From contig SSNU01000329.1 in the NCBI GenBank assembly GCA_012064415.1, forward strand, positions 1-22,916: DNA of 22,916 bases. The letters are read 5' to 3'. Within the stretch, counting starts at the first letter, position 1; every line of letters starts with the position of its first letter. A model generated the notes under the pieces. The model was not told the DNA's origin. It searched no databases and saw only the letters and a list, made by a program, of their open reading frames with translations. Source of the stretch: Gyrodactylus bullatarudis. Lineage: Eukaryota > Platyhelminthes > Monogenea > Gyrodactylidea > Gyrodactylidae. The position numbers and the translations under genes are program-made. This document shows, in pieces, positions 1 through 8,511 of the stretch.

Positions 1-624
1 CTGCAGATTTCCCAATGACGAGGTCGATCTGTTATTTTAACTTTTCAAAAAACTAATTTTGTAATAATTTCTTTATAATAATGATTTTCTTTTAAATTTA
101 ATAAATGTATAATTTCAAAGAAAAAAAGTGACGTGTCATTTTGAAGGAAATATTATGTAGAATAACCTAAAATTATTTATTGTGATAAAACTTTTTCCTG
201 GTTTGAGTTTTACACCCTTTTAAGTGCCTAAAATGCCTATATCAGACTTCTCATATTCAAATTATTTTGATTAGCGTATCAATCGATTCGTTTCATCGAG
301 CTGAGAAAATAAAAAAAAAATCAAGTTTTTAGCTCAAATCAGTAAACAGTTATGGTGGTTTTCCTATTTAAAATAATTTGCAATAGACCACTAACAACAG
401 CTATGTACAATGTGCATAAAAAAGGGGGTCTTAGGCAATGGACATGTGAAAACATTGACTTGTGCTAATGCTGTAAACAGAAGCTGTCCTAACTACTAAC
501 AATAACAATGAGTTCTTATTGGTCTGATATAGGCATTTTAGGCACTTAAAAGGGTGTAAAACTCAAACCAGGAAAAAGTTTTTTCACAATAAATAATTTT
601 AGGTAGAAGACGAAAATAGATTCT

Positions 625-677
625 GGGTGAATATGAGCTCTTTATTTTCGTCGATTCTCATCAGACCCTAAACCGAC
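625..677 (-). ncRNA. Hammerhead-like ribozyme, module B (inverted copy of A)
   Basis: On the minus strand the core CTGATGAG (complement of 657-664) is followed by AATCGACGAAAATAAA. Stem I (GGGT with ACCC) and the AATA/TATT stem III are as in module A. Relative to A the outer complementarity has changed but is kept: GTCGGTT pairs with AATCGAC, including one G-U. The upstream TATA box is lost through an approximately 80-bp deletion that joins CCAACTAACCT to AAATACATATG. The copy continues to GTCTTCTACCT and then stops at the target duplication. Confidence 0.55.
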
Positions 678-740
678 ATATGTATTTAGGTTAGTTGGAT
701 AGATTTCTGATTGTTGGAACAGTGTTGGTGTTACGCCTTA

Positions 741-1004
741 CTATCTCTTTTGGAAGAATGTTTCTATTCCTCTGGACCCCTTGGAGATAGTTTTTCGACT
801 CTTCCCTTTTGATTTTTGTTGCTTGGGTGAATTTGAAGCACATCTTTTCCGTCCGGGGTTTGATGATCTTTTTGTAACTGTGGGTTGGGAGTAGTATCTT
901 TTCTTATAATCTGTTGCCAGGTCATCATTGGTGAGTTGTTCCTCTGCTGATGCGATACAATAACTCCGCATTAGCAGAGGAACAACTCGCCAATGATGAT
1001 CCAA
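741..1004 (-). pseudogene. 3' end of the same retroelement ORF (inverted minus copy)
   Basis: This frame encodes 87 residues, of which the last 71 are the same as the C-terminus of the plus copy at 950-1309 apart from one visible substitution (QPTVTK against QPIVTK). It has the same AEEQLTNDD motif, basic tract and GIETFFQKR end. The first 16 residues (959-1004) are antisense of the palindrome centre and not part of the original protein. After the stop the minus strand runs into module B (604-677), with about 80 bp missing relative to the plus copy. The near identity of two inverted copies indicates a single recent event. Confidence 0.55.
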
Positions 1005-1309
1005 CCCCTTCCCATTCGGCTAACCCCAGACCAACGTTAAACCCAACTCAAAATGAAAACAAGACAATATTGGTGCCCAACAACAACGATCACTCCGCAT
1101 CAGCAGAGGAACAACTCACCAATGATGACCTGGCAACAGATTATAAGAAAAGATACTACTCCCAACCCATAGTTACAAAAAGATCATCAAACCCCGGACG
1201 GAAAAGATGTGCTTCGAATTCACCCAAGCAACAAAAATCAAAAGGGAAGAGTCGAAAAACTATCTCCAAGGGGTCCAGAGGAATAGAAACATTCTTCCAA
1301 AAGAGATAG
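950..1309 (+). pseudogene. 3' end of an unknown retroelement ORF with PIP-box-like C-terminus (plus copy)
   Basis: This is a 119-codon open frame truncated at its 5' side; the ATG at 950 is probably not the native start because it lies in the inverted-repeat centre. A 16-residue motif with core AEEQL(A/T)NDD occurs twice about 43 residues apart (DNA units 961-998 and 1090-1127). The C-terminal half is very basic (GRKR, KSKGKSRK), as in a nuclear localisation signal. The last residues, GIETFFQKR, fit the I-x-x-F-F core of a PCNA-interacting (PIP) box, but the usual first Gln is Ser (S-R-G-I-E-T-F-F). The stop is followed by 131 nt and then the TATA box of module A. I do not recognise the protein family. 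Basic C-terminal tails with PIP boxes occur in some transposases (Drosophila pogo) and repair proteins. The PCNA role is an inference. Confidence 0.55.
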
Positions 1310-1440
1310 TAAGGCGTAACACCAACACTATTCCAACAATCAGAAATCTATCCAACTAACCTCTCCACCCTCCAACCGGTTACAAATAAAGGCTCTGATT
1401 GGCCCATGCGAACTTTCACATTTCATTGATTAATATTCTG

Positions 1441-1448
1441 TATAAATA
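1441..1448 (+). promoter_or_regulatory. TATA box of module A
   Basis: TATAAATA lies 19 nt before the CTGATGAG core. A TATA-like sequence sits at the same relative place in modules C (TATTTATAT, 9982-9990), D (TATATATA, 11953-11960) and E (TATAAATA on the minus strand, 22501-22508). Normal TATA-to-start spacing would place transcription start at or just before the ribozyme core. A possible CCAAT-type element (TGATTGGCCC) lies about 45 nt upstream. Confidence 0.6.
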
Positions 1449-1453
1449 CATAT

Positions 1454-1526
1454 GTCGGTGTAGGGTCTGATGAGAACCGACGAAAATAAAGAGCTCATAT
1501 TCACCCAGAATCTATTTCCGTCTTCT
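1454..1526 (+). ncRNA. Hammerhead-like ribozyme, module A
   Basis: The core CTGATGAG (1467-1474) and CGAAA (1481-1485) are present. Stem I can form from GGGT just before the core and ACCC (1503-1506) after the predicted cleavage site ATTC^A. Stem III can form from AATA after GAA and TATT before the cleavage C, with loop AAGAGCTCA. Stem II is reduced to one G-C pair around AACCGA. GTCGGT (1454-1459) is complementary to ACCGAC (1476-1481), a possible tertiary contact between the stem I side and loop II. An AATAAA (1485-1490) lies inside the motif and could serve as a polyadenylation signal. The shared GTCTTCT (1520-1526) ends the module. Activity is inferred, not shown. Confidence 0.6.
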
Positions 1527-1535
1527 ACCTACAAA

Positions 1536-1604
1536 ATGCAAGACATTAGTCAGCAAAATGATAATATATTCGCGGAAATAAGGAATCTAAAGCAAGACAA
1601 ATAA
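1536..1604 (+). pseudogene. Truncated ORF start downstream of module A
   Basis: An ATG 10 nt after GTCTTCT opens a 22-codon frame that runs into the right target duplication, where TAA happens to close it. The first residues read MQDISQQNDNIFAEIRN. The block NIFAEIR resembles NIFEEVR in the ORF after module E and NIIKEAR after module D, at nearly the same distance from the start codon. This supports a real translated N-terminus in the parent element. The protein is not recognised. Confidence 0.45.
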
Positions 1605-1651
1605 TTTTAGGTTATTCTACATAATATTTCCTTCAAAATGACACGTCACTT

Positions 1652-3117
1652 GTAGTATTAAACTTAATAATAAGCCCAATAATTGGAATCCAATAAAATT
1701 TATGATCGGAATTTTTGGATCAGTCTCGAGATCGCAAACATATTTTAAATTAAAAACGGTTTTCAGATTCGTGACCAGGACAGAAAACTGCACAAAATAT
1801 GTGAAAATCACGCGAGTAGAAAATTTTTGCCTCAAATTTGTACACCGTGTTATTGTTGTTTTTCATCTTTTAATTAAGTATATTCCAACGTCCAACAATA
1901 ATCTGGAAGAATATTATGATAACTTATTATTATCAACTTATAAGTTATGATACTTTCATGAATTTGATCCCTACATTCAGAAATATAAAGAAAAAATGAT
2001 TCAATCAATATAAAAAGACTATATTTATACAGCCCTTAAGGTCTATGTTTTCAGAGGTGAGGTCGCTCTATAATATAGAGTCTATATGTATGTGGAAAGA
2101 TTTTAAAAAATAGCAAAACACTTTTACAGTTTTGATTCAAAGATAAAATATTCTCTCTCATCGATGCTTCACAGTTGTCCCGAGGGACATGAAGAAAATT
2201 CAATTAACTCTAGTTTCATTTATTCCTTACATAATCTCTCTTTGGAAAAAAGATTCCTTAGGAAAGAACTTCCGATGTAATTTTTGCATGAAAAGAGAGG
2301 GTGAATAAAAGGGAATCAGTCAAGAATACTTCATTACTTCCTGGATAATAGAAAGCCAAAATAGGATGATACTCAAAACTATCTTTCGAGTCAATATCTT
2401 TGTTTCAAGCTTATTTCATTATGGTAATGTGCCTGAGGCTGAAAAAAACTAGAATTATTAATAAATATTTTTGATCACCTTTAGTATACAGGGACTATCT
2501 GTATTATCAATACTGTTTTAGGGTGTCTTGTAAAGGAAAGTTTTAATAAAAGCATTTTAGAATTAAATCAAATTTCGTGAACAAAAGGTTTCTTAGGGTT
2601 TATTTTCAAATATGTATATATTCAATGTTAACAAATTCGGGATTTTTCTAGCGTAATTTGTGATTAACTTTTCTTCTTAGTTTCAAATTATTTTTGAGAG
2701 ATTTTTATTTTTCGAAGACATGTTTTTGCATTTCAAGTGACGATGATGATATAATTGCGATCAATATAATTCTAGGTTTCCGCGAAGCATGGAATTTGTT
2801 TATGGTTGTTTGTACGAATTTGGGTTTTATTTTGGCCTAAGATAGGCCAGTTCTAATTTTTAATTTTTTCTCTTTATTTATACCATATCTAGGTATCAAT
2901 TTTGTCAAATTTTTCTCATTTCGTCTGTATATTATATAAAGTACTCAATTTTAGTATTTTAGATACCTAAATTAGTTTTTATTTGCACCTAATCGACAAA
3001 AAGAATTTATACCATTTATACAAAAAACTCAATGTTTTTCTCCTGAAAGTCAGTAATTTTTAGAATCCTAAATAAAAAAATTATCACAGTCTTTACCTTT
3101 TGCCCGTCTACGTTTGT
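1652..3117. other. AT-rich stretch without recognisable gene
   Basis: No frame here gives a recognisable protein, and the short open frames at 1617-1950 overlap on both strands as expected by chance. A small perfect hairpin (TGTCCC-GA-GGGACA) sits at 2176-2189. The last few hundred bases should contain the 5' leader or LTR of the gypsy element that begins at 3118. I see no matching LTR downstream of 6642 and no convincing primer binding site, so LTR borders cannot be placed. Confidence 0.6.
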
Positions 3118-4170
3118 ATGGCGGACAAACATGGTGATGAAAACCCGAAGCCTGATACTAAAGGGCCGCGGGCACAACAAAGTGGCAACATGGCAAACGC
3201 TATTAAGAACCTCGTGGAGTCCAGCACCAAACTAAATTCTCAACTGCTTACTAAGATTACTGAACTAATCCAAAACCAAACAGTTTCAAAATCGTTAGCG
3301 GAATCTAATACTAATTCTATCCCGGTCTTCAAGTATAGAAACCAGTACAAGTATTTTGAAGAGTGGTACAATAGATGTTCCTACGTTTTTGAAAATGATC
3401 TGGCAAATGAAAATGATGGCGCCAAAGTTAGAGCACTACTATGCAAACTCGGAGACGCTGAACATAATCGACTGACCAGCCGACTGTTACTCGACAAAGT
3501 AGATTCGAGAACATTCATGCAGACTATCGAGATATGCACTAATCTGTTTTGCGACAAAAAGTCGACACTAATCTATAGACACGAGTTTACTAAAATAAAA
3601 ATGGCAGCCGACGAAGATCTACGAAGATGGCCGTCTAAATCGATGGGCTGAGAAGATCAAGCCAACAATTACAACCCGGACACATTACTAGTCCAGCAGT
3701 TCATCACAGGCCTCTCAGCGGAAAAAGATGAAGCGTTACAATCAAAACTACTACAAAAGTTCGAGTTCAAGGAAAACCCAACTATAGAAGCGGTCCTTGA
3801 AGAAGCTTTAACAATTGAGTCATCAATCAAGTCAAAAGCAACATTGCGCCCAGAGACTATAGTGAATAAAATTACAGATGATCATCAAGAAAGACGAGTA
3901 TCAGTGGTTCCTCGTAGTACTATAACCGTGCCTAAAGATAGATAAATTAATGATCGTCTAGGACCTAAATAAACTAAGAAAACTAAAGGTGATGGGAGGT
4001 GTCACGGATGCGGAGGTAATCATCAAAAGAGGGATTGCCCAGCTAAAGAACACATCTGTAAGAAGTGCAACCGAGTGGGACATTTCACTGACAGATGTTT
4101 TGCTCACACCTTCGTGAAACAAATAAGTACCAACCCAGGATACCAGAAGTACGTGGATCTAACTATCCTA
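3118..4170 (+). pseudogene. gag: Gypsy gag (capsid and nucleocapsid), broken
   Basis: The ATG at 3118 starts MADKHGDENP; the open frame extends a few codons further upstream without an ATG. The region with FKYRNQYKYFEEWYNRC and, after a TGA at 3649-3651, LLVQQFITGLS in the same frame are typical gypsy capsid blocks (the latter resembles the QFI-GL motif). TAA codons at 3943 and 3970 interrupt the linker. Two zinc knuckles follow at about 4000-4110: a slightly short first one (C-x2-C-x3-H-x4-C, CHGCGGNHQKRDC) and a regular second one (C-x2-C-x4-H-x4-C, CKKCNRVGHFTDRC). The frame closes with TGA at 4171. All pieces stay in one reading frame, so the damage in gag is by stop codons, not frameshifts. 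Confidence 0.85.
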
Positions 4171-4173
4171 TGA

Positions 4174-4458
4174 CAAGTGGTCAAGATGCATGTAGACTCG
4201 GGCGCAGATATATCCACTATTACACAATCAACGTATAATAAGCTAGGATCTCCAAGAATCACGGCATCGACACTAAAATCAAGAAATTTTGATAAAAGAG
4301 TGCCCCTAGTTAGTTCTGGAAAGTTTTGAAACTGAACTAACGCTAAAAACTAAAAAACTAACGTCTACCTTATATGTTGTTAACGATAATTGTAGCGACG
4401 TATTTGGAGGGGACCTATTATGTAAATTTGATTTATATAAAAAATTATTTGACATGCA
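4174..4458 (+). pseudogene. Gypsy aspartic protease, broken
   Basis: The catalytic motif is VDSGADIS, a retropepsin D-S-G-A with the usual aliphatic residue before it. TGA codons at 4327 and 4333 stop the frame. A +1 shift then leads to VVNDNCSDVFGGDLL, the position of the second hydrophobic-G-hydrophobic block (normally I-L-G-R/D) of retropepsins. The region is about 95 codons, near the usual protease length. It directly follows the zinc knuckles in the frame of gag and leads into the RT. Confidence 0.75.
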
Positions 4459-4464
4459 CTAATA

Positions 4465-5422
4465 GTGCAGCACTATAGAAATCTTATTGATTCGACTGAT
4501 TATTATCGAGAAATAAAAGAACTAAATACTGAAGCTAGAGGTCTTTGCATTTACAAAGCCTCACTAATACTAAAACCAAATGCAAAACCAGTTTTCTGCA
4601 GGGCTAGACCCCCTCCGATGGCCTTGAAGATAGAGTTAAAGCAGAACTACAGAAACTCGAAGACCAAGGGCTCTATAAAACCTCATCCACCACCGCGTGG
4701 GTGGCTCCGATACTAGTGGTTCGAAAGAAAGACGATAAACTAAGGATATGTGCCGACTATTCAACAAGTTTAAACGCTCAGCTACAAGATCACCCATATA
4801 ACCTACCTACTGCCGAAGATATCTTTTCCAAAATAAGATCACCTTCATTTTTCTCGAAAATCGATTTAGAAGCAGCTTTCCTACAAATAGAGTTAGAAGA
4901 TGAATCGAAAGATATGATGGTTATCAGTACACTCTGGGGTGTGAAAAGGAGCAACCGACTAACATATGGCGTTAAATCTGCCCCTAAAATTTTCCAAAGC
5001 ATTATGGACCGAATACTATTAAACGTACCAGGAGCTCAAACCTACATAGACGACGTGATTGTATGGGGAGAATCGGAAGAAAAAATCTGGACCCGTTCAC
5101 TGGAAGTAATAAAAAGACTATGTGGTGCAGGCCTTAAACTAAACCTACAAGAGTGTCAGTTCGCTAAAAACAAGGTCGAATTAAGGGTTGCATACTAGAC
5201 AAAGATGGTAGACATCCGGAGAGGGTAGAAGATCTAAAAAAAGCTGCGGTCTCCTAAGTCACTGAAAGAACTACAATCCTTCATGGGACTATTGAATTTC
5301 TTCTATCCATTCATTCCGGACCTCCATTTACTAAAAGAAACCCTAAACCCGCTCATAAAGAAGAACACTGTCTACAACTGGACCGCAAAATGTGAGGAAA
5401 ATTTTAAAGCCATAAAAGACTA
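4465..5422 (+). pseudogene. Gypsy reverse transcriptase, broken by frameshifts
   Basis: The N-terminal block KASLILKPNAKPVFCRARP is in one frame (4465-4620). A shift near 4625 enters the frame that carries APILVVRKKDDKLRICADY, FSKIDLEAAFLQIEL and the catalytic YIDDV box (about 5040-5060; Y-x-D-D with Ile). The catalytic aspartates (KIDLEAAF and YIDDV) are intact. TAG at 5196 closes this frame. A further shift enters GCILDKDG and then, after a second shift near 5255, the connection segment SLKELQSFMGLLNFFY and NWTAKCEENFKAIKD up to a TAA at 5420-5422. Three frames are needed, so it is not translatable as one protein. Confidence 0.88.
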
Positions 5423-5814
5423 AATTTCCGAAATGTCCTTTTTCGACCCAACCAAAAAATCGGTAGTAGCCGCAGACGCTTCAGCTGCTGGTATCGGCGG
5501 TGTCCTATTACAAGAAGAGGATAACGGCCAATTAATTCCGGTTTACTATCTGAGTAAAAGCTTGTCCAAAACTCAACAAGGCTACGCTCAAATCGAAAAA
5601 GAGGGCCTGGCGCTAGTCTATACAACAACTAAATTTCATAAATACTTATGGGGAAGAAAGTTCTATCTACAAACGGATCATAAGCCCTTATTGAACATTT
5701 TCAACCCAGAAAAAGGGATAAACTAACTACCGCTAGCAGACTCCAAAGATGGGCAATAACCCTAAGGAACTATGATTTCGAAATTGCATATTATAAGACC
5801 CATCAAACGAAGAC
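5423..5814 (+). pseudogene. Gypsy RNase H, mostly intact then frameshifted
   Basis: After the TAA at 5420 the same frame continues. The Ty3-type RNase H catalytic acids are visible in VVAADASAAGIGGVLLQ (Asp), QIEKEGLAL (Glu) and LQTDHKPLL (Asp). TAA at 5724 ends this frame. A shift at about 5715 leads to RLQRWAITLRNYDFEIAYY, the normal end of the domain before the tether to integrase. TAG near 5815 and another shift mark the loss of the usual D-x-L-S-R motif, whose place holds SLSFEDD. Confidence 0.85.
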
Positions 5815-6642
5815 GTAGTCATTGCAAGCTTATCTTTCGAAGATGATTCCACCTTGAGAAGCCTACCTATTTTGCCGGAAGAAATCGCATTAAAAACGAG
5901 TTCGGACCCTATACTAAAACTAATAAAGAAATATCTCATGTCGGGTTGACCAGAAAAGGTGCCTCTAGAGATCAAACCGCTGGCAGCTAGACGAAACAAC
6001 CTGAAGCTGCTACAAAACTGCATCCTAATGAATGAAAAAGTCATAATTCCTAACATATTACGGAAGGAAGTGCTACGTCAACTGCACTACGGTCATCCGG
6101 GCGAACGAAGAATGAAAGCACTGGAAAGACAAGACGTGTATTGGTATAACATCGACCATGACATCGAGGATTTCGTGAAACACTGTGACAGGTGTCAAGA
6201 AGTCGCTAAATGAACCCAGCTCAAAAACCAGCTCCTTGGCCAAAGACTACTGCCTCCTGGGAACGTTTACACCTTGCAGGTCCAATTGATGGACAATTTT
6301 TCCTAATCATTGTGGACGCTCATTCAAAATGGCCTAAAATTGAGATGATGAAGGAAGCTACATCGAGCGCAGTCATCCAAAAACTAAACAACTTAATAAC
6401 CCCCTTTGGGATCCCAAAAACTATAGTGTCAGACAACGGTCGACAGTTTATATCCGAAGAATTCACTAATTGGGCAGGGAATAACACTACTCAACTCCCC
6501 AGCATACCACCCTCAGTCTAATGGGCAAGCTGAAAGGTTTGTGGATACTTTCAAACGTTGTTTACACAAACATAAGACGGAAAGGAAAAAAGACGCCATT
6601 AATATATTCCTATCCTACTATCACGGGCACAACATAAATTAA
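5815..6642 (+). pseudogene. Gypsy integrase, broken and lacking its C-terminus
   Basis: The HHCC zinc domain is complete: H-x2-H in LHYGHPGERR and C-x2-C in HCDRCQEVAK (ending at TGA 6211). The rve core continues in a new frame from 6210 with AGPIDGQFFLIIVDAHSKW, and the second Asp lies in VSDNGRQF. The third acid (Glu) lies in YHPQSNGQAERF, reached only by another shift near 6495. The first catalytic Asp, normally in H-I-D-F-A-G-P, is absent because the sequence reads LHLAGPI, a two-residue deletion. TGA at 5947 also interrupts the N-terminal part. The open frame ends with TAA at 6640-6642, well before the end expected for integrase and any chromodomain. Confidence 0.85.
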
Positions 6643-8050
6643 ACGAAGATTTCTTCATTATTGCGGGAAATCAAACGATTCGAATTTTTTGGAAAATTCT
6701 CGTCTAATGTGGAAATTCTAAAAACCATGCCTTCTTGTGACTTTCCGGAGAACATTGAGTTTTTTTGTAAAAATTGTCAAGTCGACTAGCTTTGGATTTT
6801 GGTGACCACTAACCAGGGATAATACTCAGCGTGTATCTAATTTATAAGCTGGTGAAAAACAAACATGCTATGAAGTTAGAAAGGAATCAACCGTTTTCAA
6901 GAAAAAGTTAAACTTTTCAATTTTGGATCATTCCCTTTCGTGATAATCAATGAATCAAAATTTTTCGATTTGTTACATTAATAACGGGTTTCAATGAATT
7001 TCTGCAGTTGTATGATGCTGATCTCGAATACCTGCATTTAACTGCTTCGAATTATCAAAATCAATAAAAATGTTGGGTTCGAAAGATGAAAAAGTGGAAA
7101 TTTGGTGTATTTTCGAAATTCAAAAAAAGGACCAATTTTGGTCACATTGAATTTTTTCAGAAAATCTCCCCAACTCATTGGCGTATTTAATTATGGAATC
7201 TGAATAATCGATTCCTGACTTTCCGAAAAAAAATATTGAGCTTTTTGGTAAAAAAGTAAATTTCCATCTTCATGTCAATTAGGTTTAGATGCGTTTAGTT
7301 TTTATTAAGACTCCTCAGTAGGTTAATACAAAATTTAATTTTTCCCCATCCATACCTTGATCAAAAATTGATGCTATAACCGAGAAAACACATTTTTGAA
7401 AATCAAAATGAAAATTTTCCATGTTCTGATATACAAAAATCCGATTTTCACCAAGATCATCAAAATTTACCTAGAAATTTCTTTACACAAGTGAAAAAAG
7501 ACTCAATTTTTATTATAAGCCCTATTTTTATTCGAAATGTGGCATAAAGTATTCTAAAATCTTGATTTTGTCTTTTCTCGTAGTAAAATTCATTGTAAAA
7601 ACCTAAGCGCGTTTTCAAAAATTGTCATTTTTAATCAAGATTTTGTATACTAGAACAAACTCGAAAACGTATGGTTCTACAGGAAAAATGCTTAGTTTTC
7701 GATAATCTTCAAAATTAACGCTGAGAATATTTGGCTTAATCTACTCCTTAGTATAATGTAGCAAACTTTTACCGATTGGAGACTATTTTTAATTTCGAGT
7801 TGGTGCGATTTTTTCATTTTTTAAAACTTTATCAAAGGAATTTTTCAAGGATTACCAATGGACAAGAAAACCAAAATTGTTGTAGAGATTTTACTAAAAT
7901 ACTCCATTTACGTGCGAAAGTCTACTTGTTATTTTTCGACCAATTTTACTGGTTGGAAATTGATAAATTAGGATGATACAAGATCATTTCGAAATGACGG
8001 GTCTTTCCAAAAAAATAAATAATAAAATTGTCTTGTCTATTCGGGATCCA
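6643..8050. repeat. AT-rich non-coding repeat
   Basis: There is no credible gene. The stretch contains short segments also found near the 10-11.5 kb fold-back repeat: TTTCCATCTTCATGTCAATT at 7261-7280 resembles CCCATCTTCATATTAACC at 11515-11532 and TTTCATCTCCATGTCAATTA at 9767-9786, and GCTATGAAGTTAGAAAGG near 6868 resembles GATATGAAGTTAGGAG at 10255. I infer a diverged copy of the same repeat family. Borders are unclear, except that the left one abuts the truncated integrase at 6642. Confidence 0.4.
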
Positions 8051-8094
8051 AAAAAATATCTTTTGTAAATAAGCACCATATGGAAATTACAGTG

Positions 8095-8345
8095 TTTTTA
8101 GACAATTAACCTACTAGCAAAGTGTGGTCACTGGTAATTACTATATCCATGTGAACTCTAACTTGATGGAGATTGTCTTCTCACACCTAGATGTTAGAAA
8201 TTCGGATAAGCAAGTGTCAATTCCATAAGAGAGTCAAATAATATTCAACTCACGGTGGCAGATGTAGACGCGTTTCGTCCTTATTAGGCCTCGTCAGTAC
8301 ACCATAGCCAGGATTCGAACCCAGGTCTTCAACGTTGTGAGGCAA
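8095..8345 (-). mobile_element. SINE-A: 5'-truncated SINE on the minus strand
   Basis: On the minus strand this copy begins inside the anticodon-like hairpin (TTGCCTCACAACG), includes the B box GGTTCGAATCC (complement around 8319-8330), the hammerhead at 8261-8303 and the full 3' body, and ends TTAATTGTCTAAAAA at 8095. It closely matches SINE-C outside the ribozyme. The A box is lost, so it cannot be transcribed from its own pol III promoter. Confidence 0.8.
8261..8303 (-). ncRNA. Type I hammerhead ribozyme in SINE-A
   Basis: On the minus strand: stem I 5' GGTGTA, core CTGACGA, stem II GGCC-TAATAA-GGAC, core GAAA, a minimal stem III (AC-GC-GT) ending in the cleavage triplet GTC, and stem I 3' TACATC. 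Stem I forms 6 pairs including one G-U. Stem II forms 3 of 4 pairs (a G-A mismatch at the second position). C at position 7 is tolerated in hammerheads. The very short stem III and GACGAAACGCG context are the form known from schistosome S-alpha SINE-like repeats. Self-cleavage is predicted after GTC, at 8267. The G-A mismatch may weaken it. Confidence 0.8.
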
Positions 8346-8477
8346 ATGGAATTGAAACTTGCTTATCCGAATTTCTAACATCTAGGTGTGAGAAGACAAT
8401 CTCCATCAAGTTAGAATTCACATGGATATAGTAATTACCAGTGACCACACTTTGCTAGTAGGTTAATTGTCTAAAAA
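8346..8477 (+). mobile_element. SINE-B: 3' fragment of the same SINE
   Basis: It starts at ATGGAATTGAAACTTGC, corresponding to 8694 in SINE-C, and runs to the tail AATTGTCTAAAAA. It lacks the tRNA-like head and ribozyme. It abuts SINE-A directly in inverted orientation, and both share mirrored flanking sequence (8066-8094 against 8478-8511), so the pair arose by inverted duplication rather than two separate insertions. Confidence 0.75.
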
Positions 8478-8511
8478 CACTGTAATTTCCATATGGTGCT
8501 TATTTACAAAA

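Larger units (their letters stand above)
591..1612. mobile_element. Inverted composite retroelement insertion with 14-bp target duplication
   Basis: The sequence AAATAATTTTAGGT occurs at 591-604 and again at 1599-1612, flanking a unit of about 1 kb. Inside, the 3' part of one element is present twice in opposite orientation, with both 3' ends facing outward: the minus copy runs from about 960 down to 605 and the plus copy from about 1090 to 1598. The two copies are nearly identical over the ORF, but the minus copy lacks about 80 bp containing the TATA box. They meet around an asymmetric centre (961-1089). The plus copy extends about 70 nt further past the ribozyme module. A TSD around a head-to-head 5'-truncated pair fits target-primed reverse transcription with inversion. 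The element class is not proven. Confidence 0.75.
126..1651. repeat. Fold-back (long inverted) repeat, split by a later insertion
   Basis: The left arm (126-249) begins AAGTGACGTGTCATTTTG. Its reverse complement appears in two pieces: 523-604 (GTCTGATATAGGC onward) and 1612-1651 (ending ATGACACGTCACTT). Joined across the insertion, the pieces mirror the left arm over about 120 bp with only a few mismatches. The interior loop is 250-522 and has no ORF. No clear flanking target duplication is visible. The structure is that of a fold-back or MITE-like DNA element without coding capacity. It must predate the 605-1598 insertion, which interrupts its right arm. Confidence 0.85.
3118..6642 (+). mobile_element. 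Degenerate, 3'-truncated Ty3/gypsy LTR retrotransposon
   Basis: Gag, two zinc knuckles, protease, reverse transcriptase, RNase H and integrase follow in the order PR-RT-RH-IN that defines Ty3/gypsy (Metaviridae). The polyprotein resembles the K02A2.6-type gypsy proteins common in invertebrates. At least six in-frame stops and several frameshifts break it, so no product can be made. The integrase stops after the third catalytic residue region, and at 6643 the sequence changes abruptly to AT-rich repeat. The 3' end and LTR are therefore missing. Codon usage is visibly more GC-rich than the surroundings, consistent with a foreign unit. Confidence 0.9.

Noticed and set aside
1441..1526. Reading modules A-E simply as LTR R regions (TATA, hairpin, AATAAA) of an LTR retrotransposon
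   Set aside because: An AATAAA is present only in A and B, no PBS or polypurine tract flanks them, and an ORF starts within tens of bases. Kept as an alternative but less fitting than a ribozyme-bearing pseudo-LTR.
1617..1950. Overlapping ORFs on both strands
   Set aside because: They are mirror images of each other in a non-coding AT-rich region without any domain.
4790..6056. Minus-strand ORFs of 70-107 residues
   Set aside because: They are antisense shadows of the gypsy RT, RNase H and integrase.
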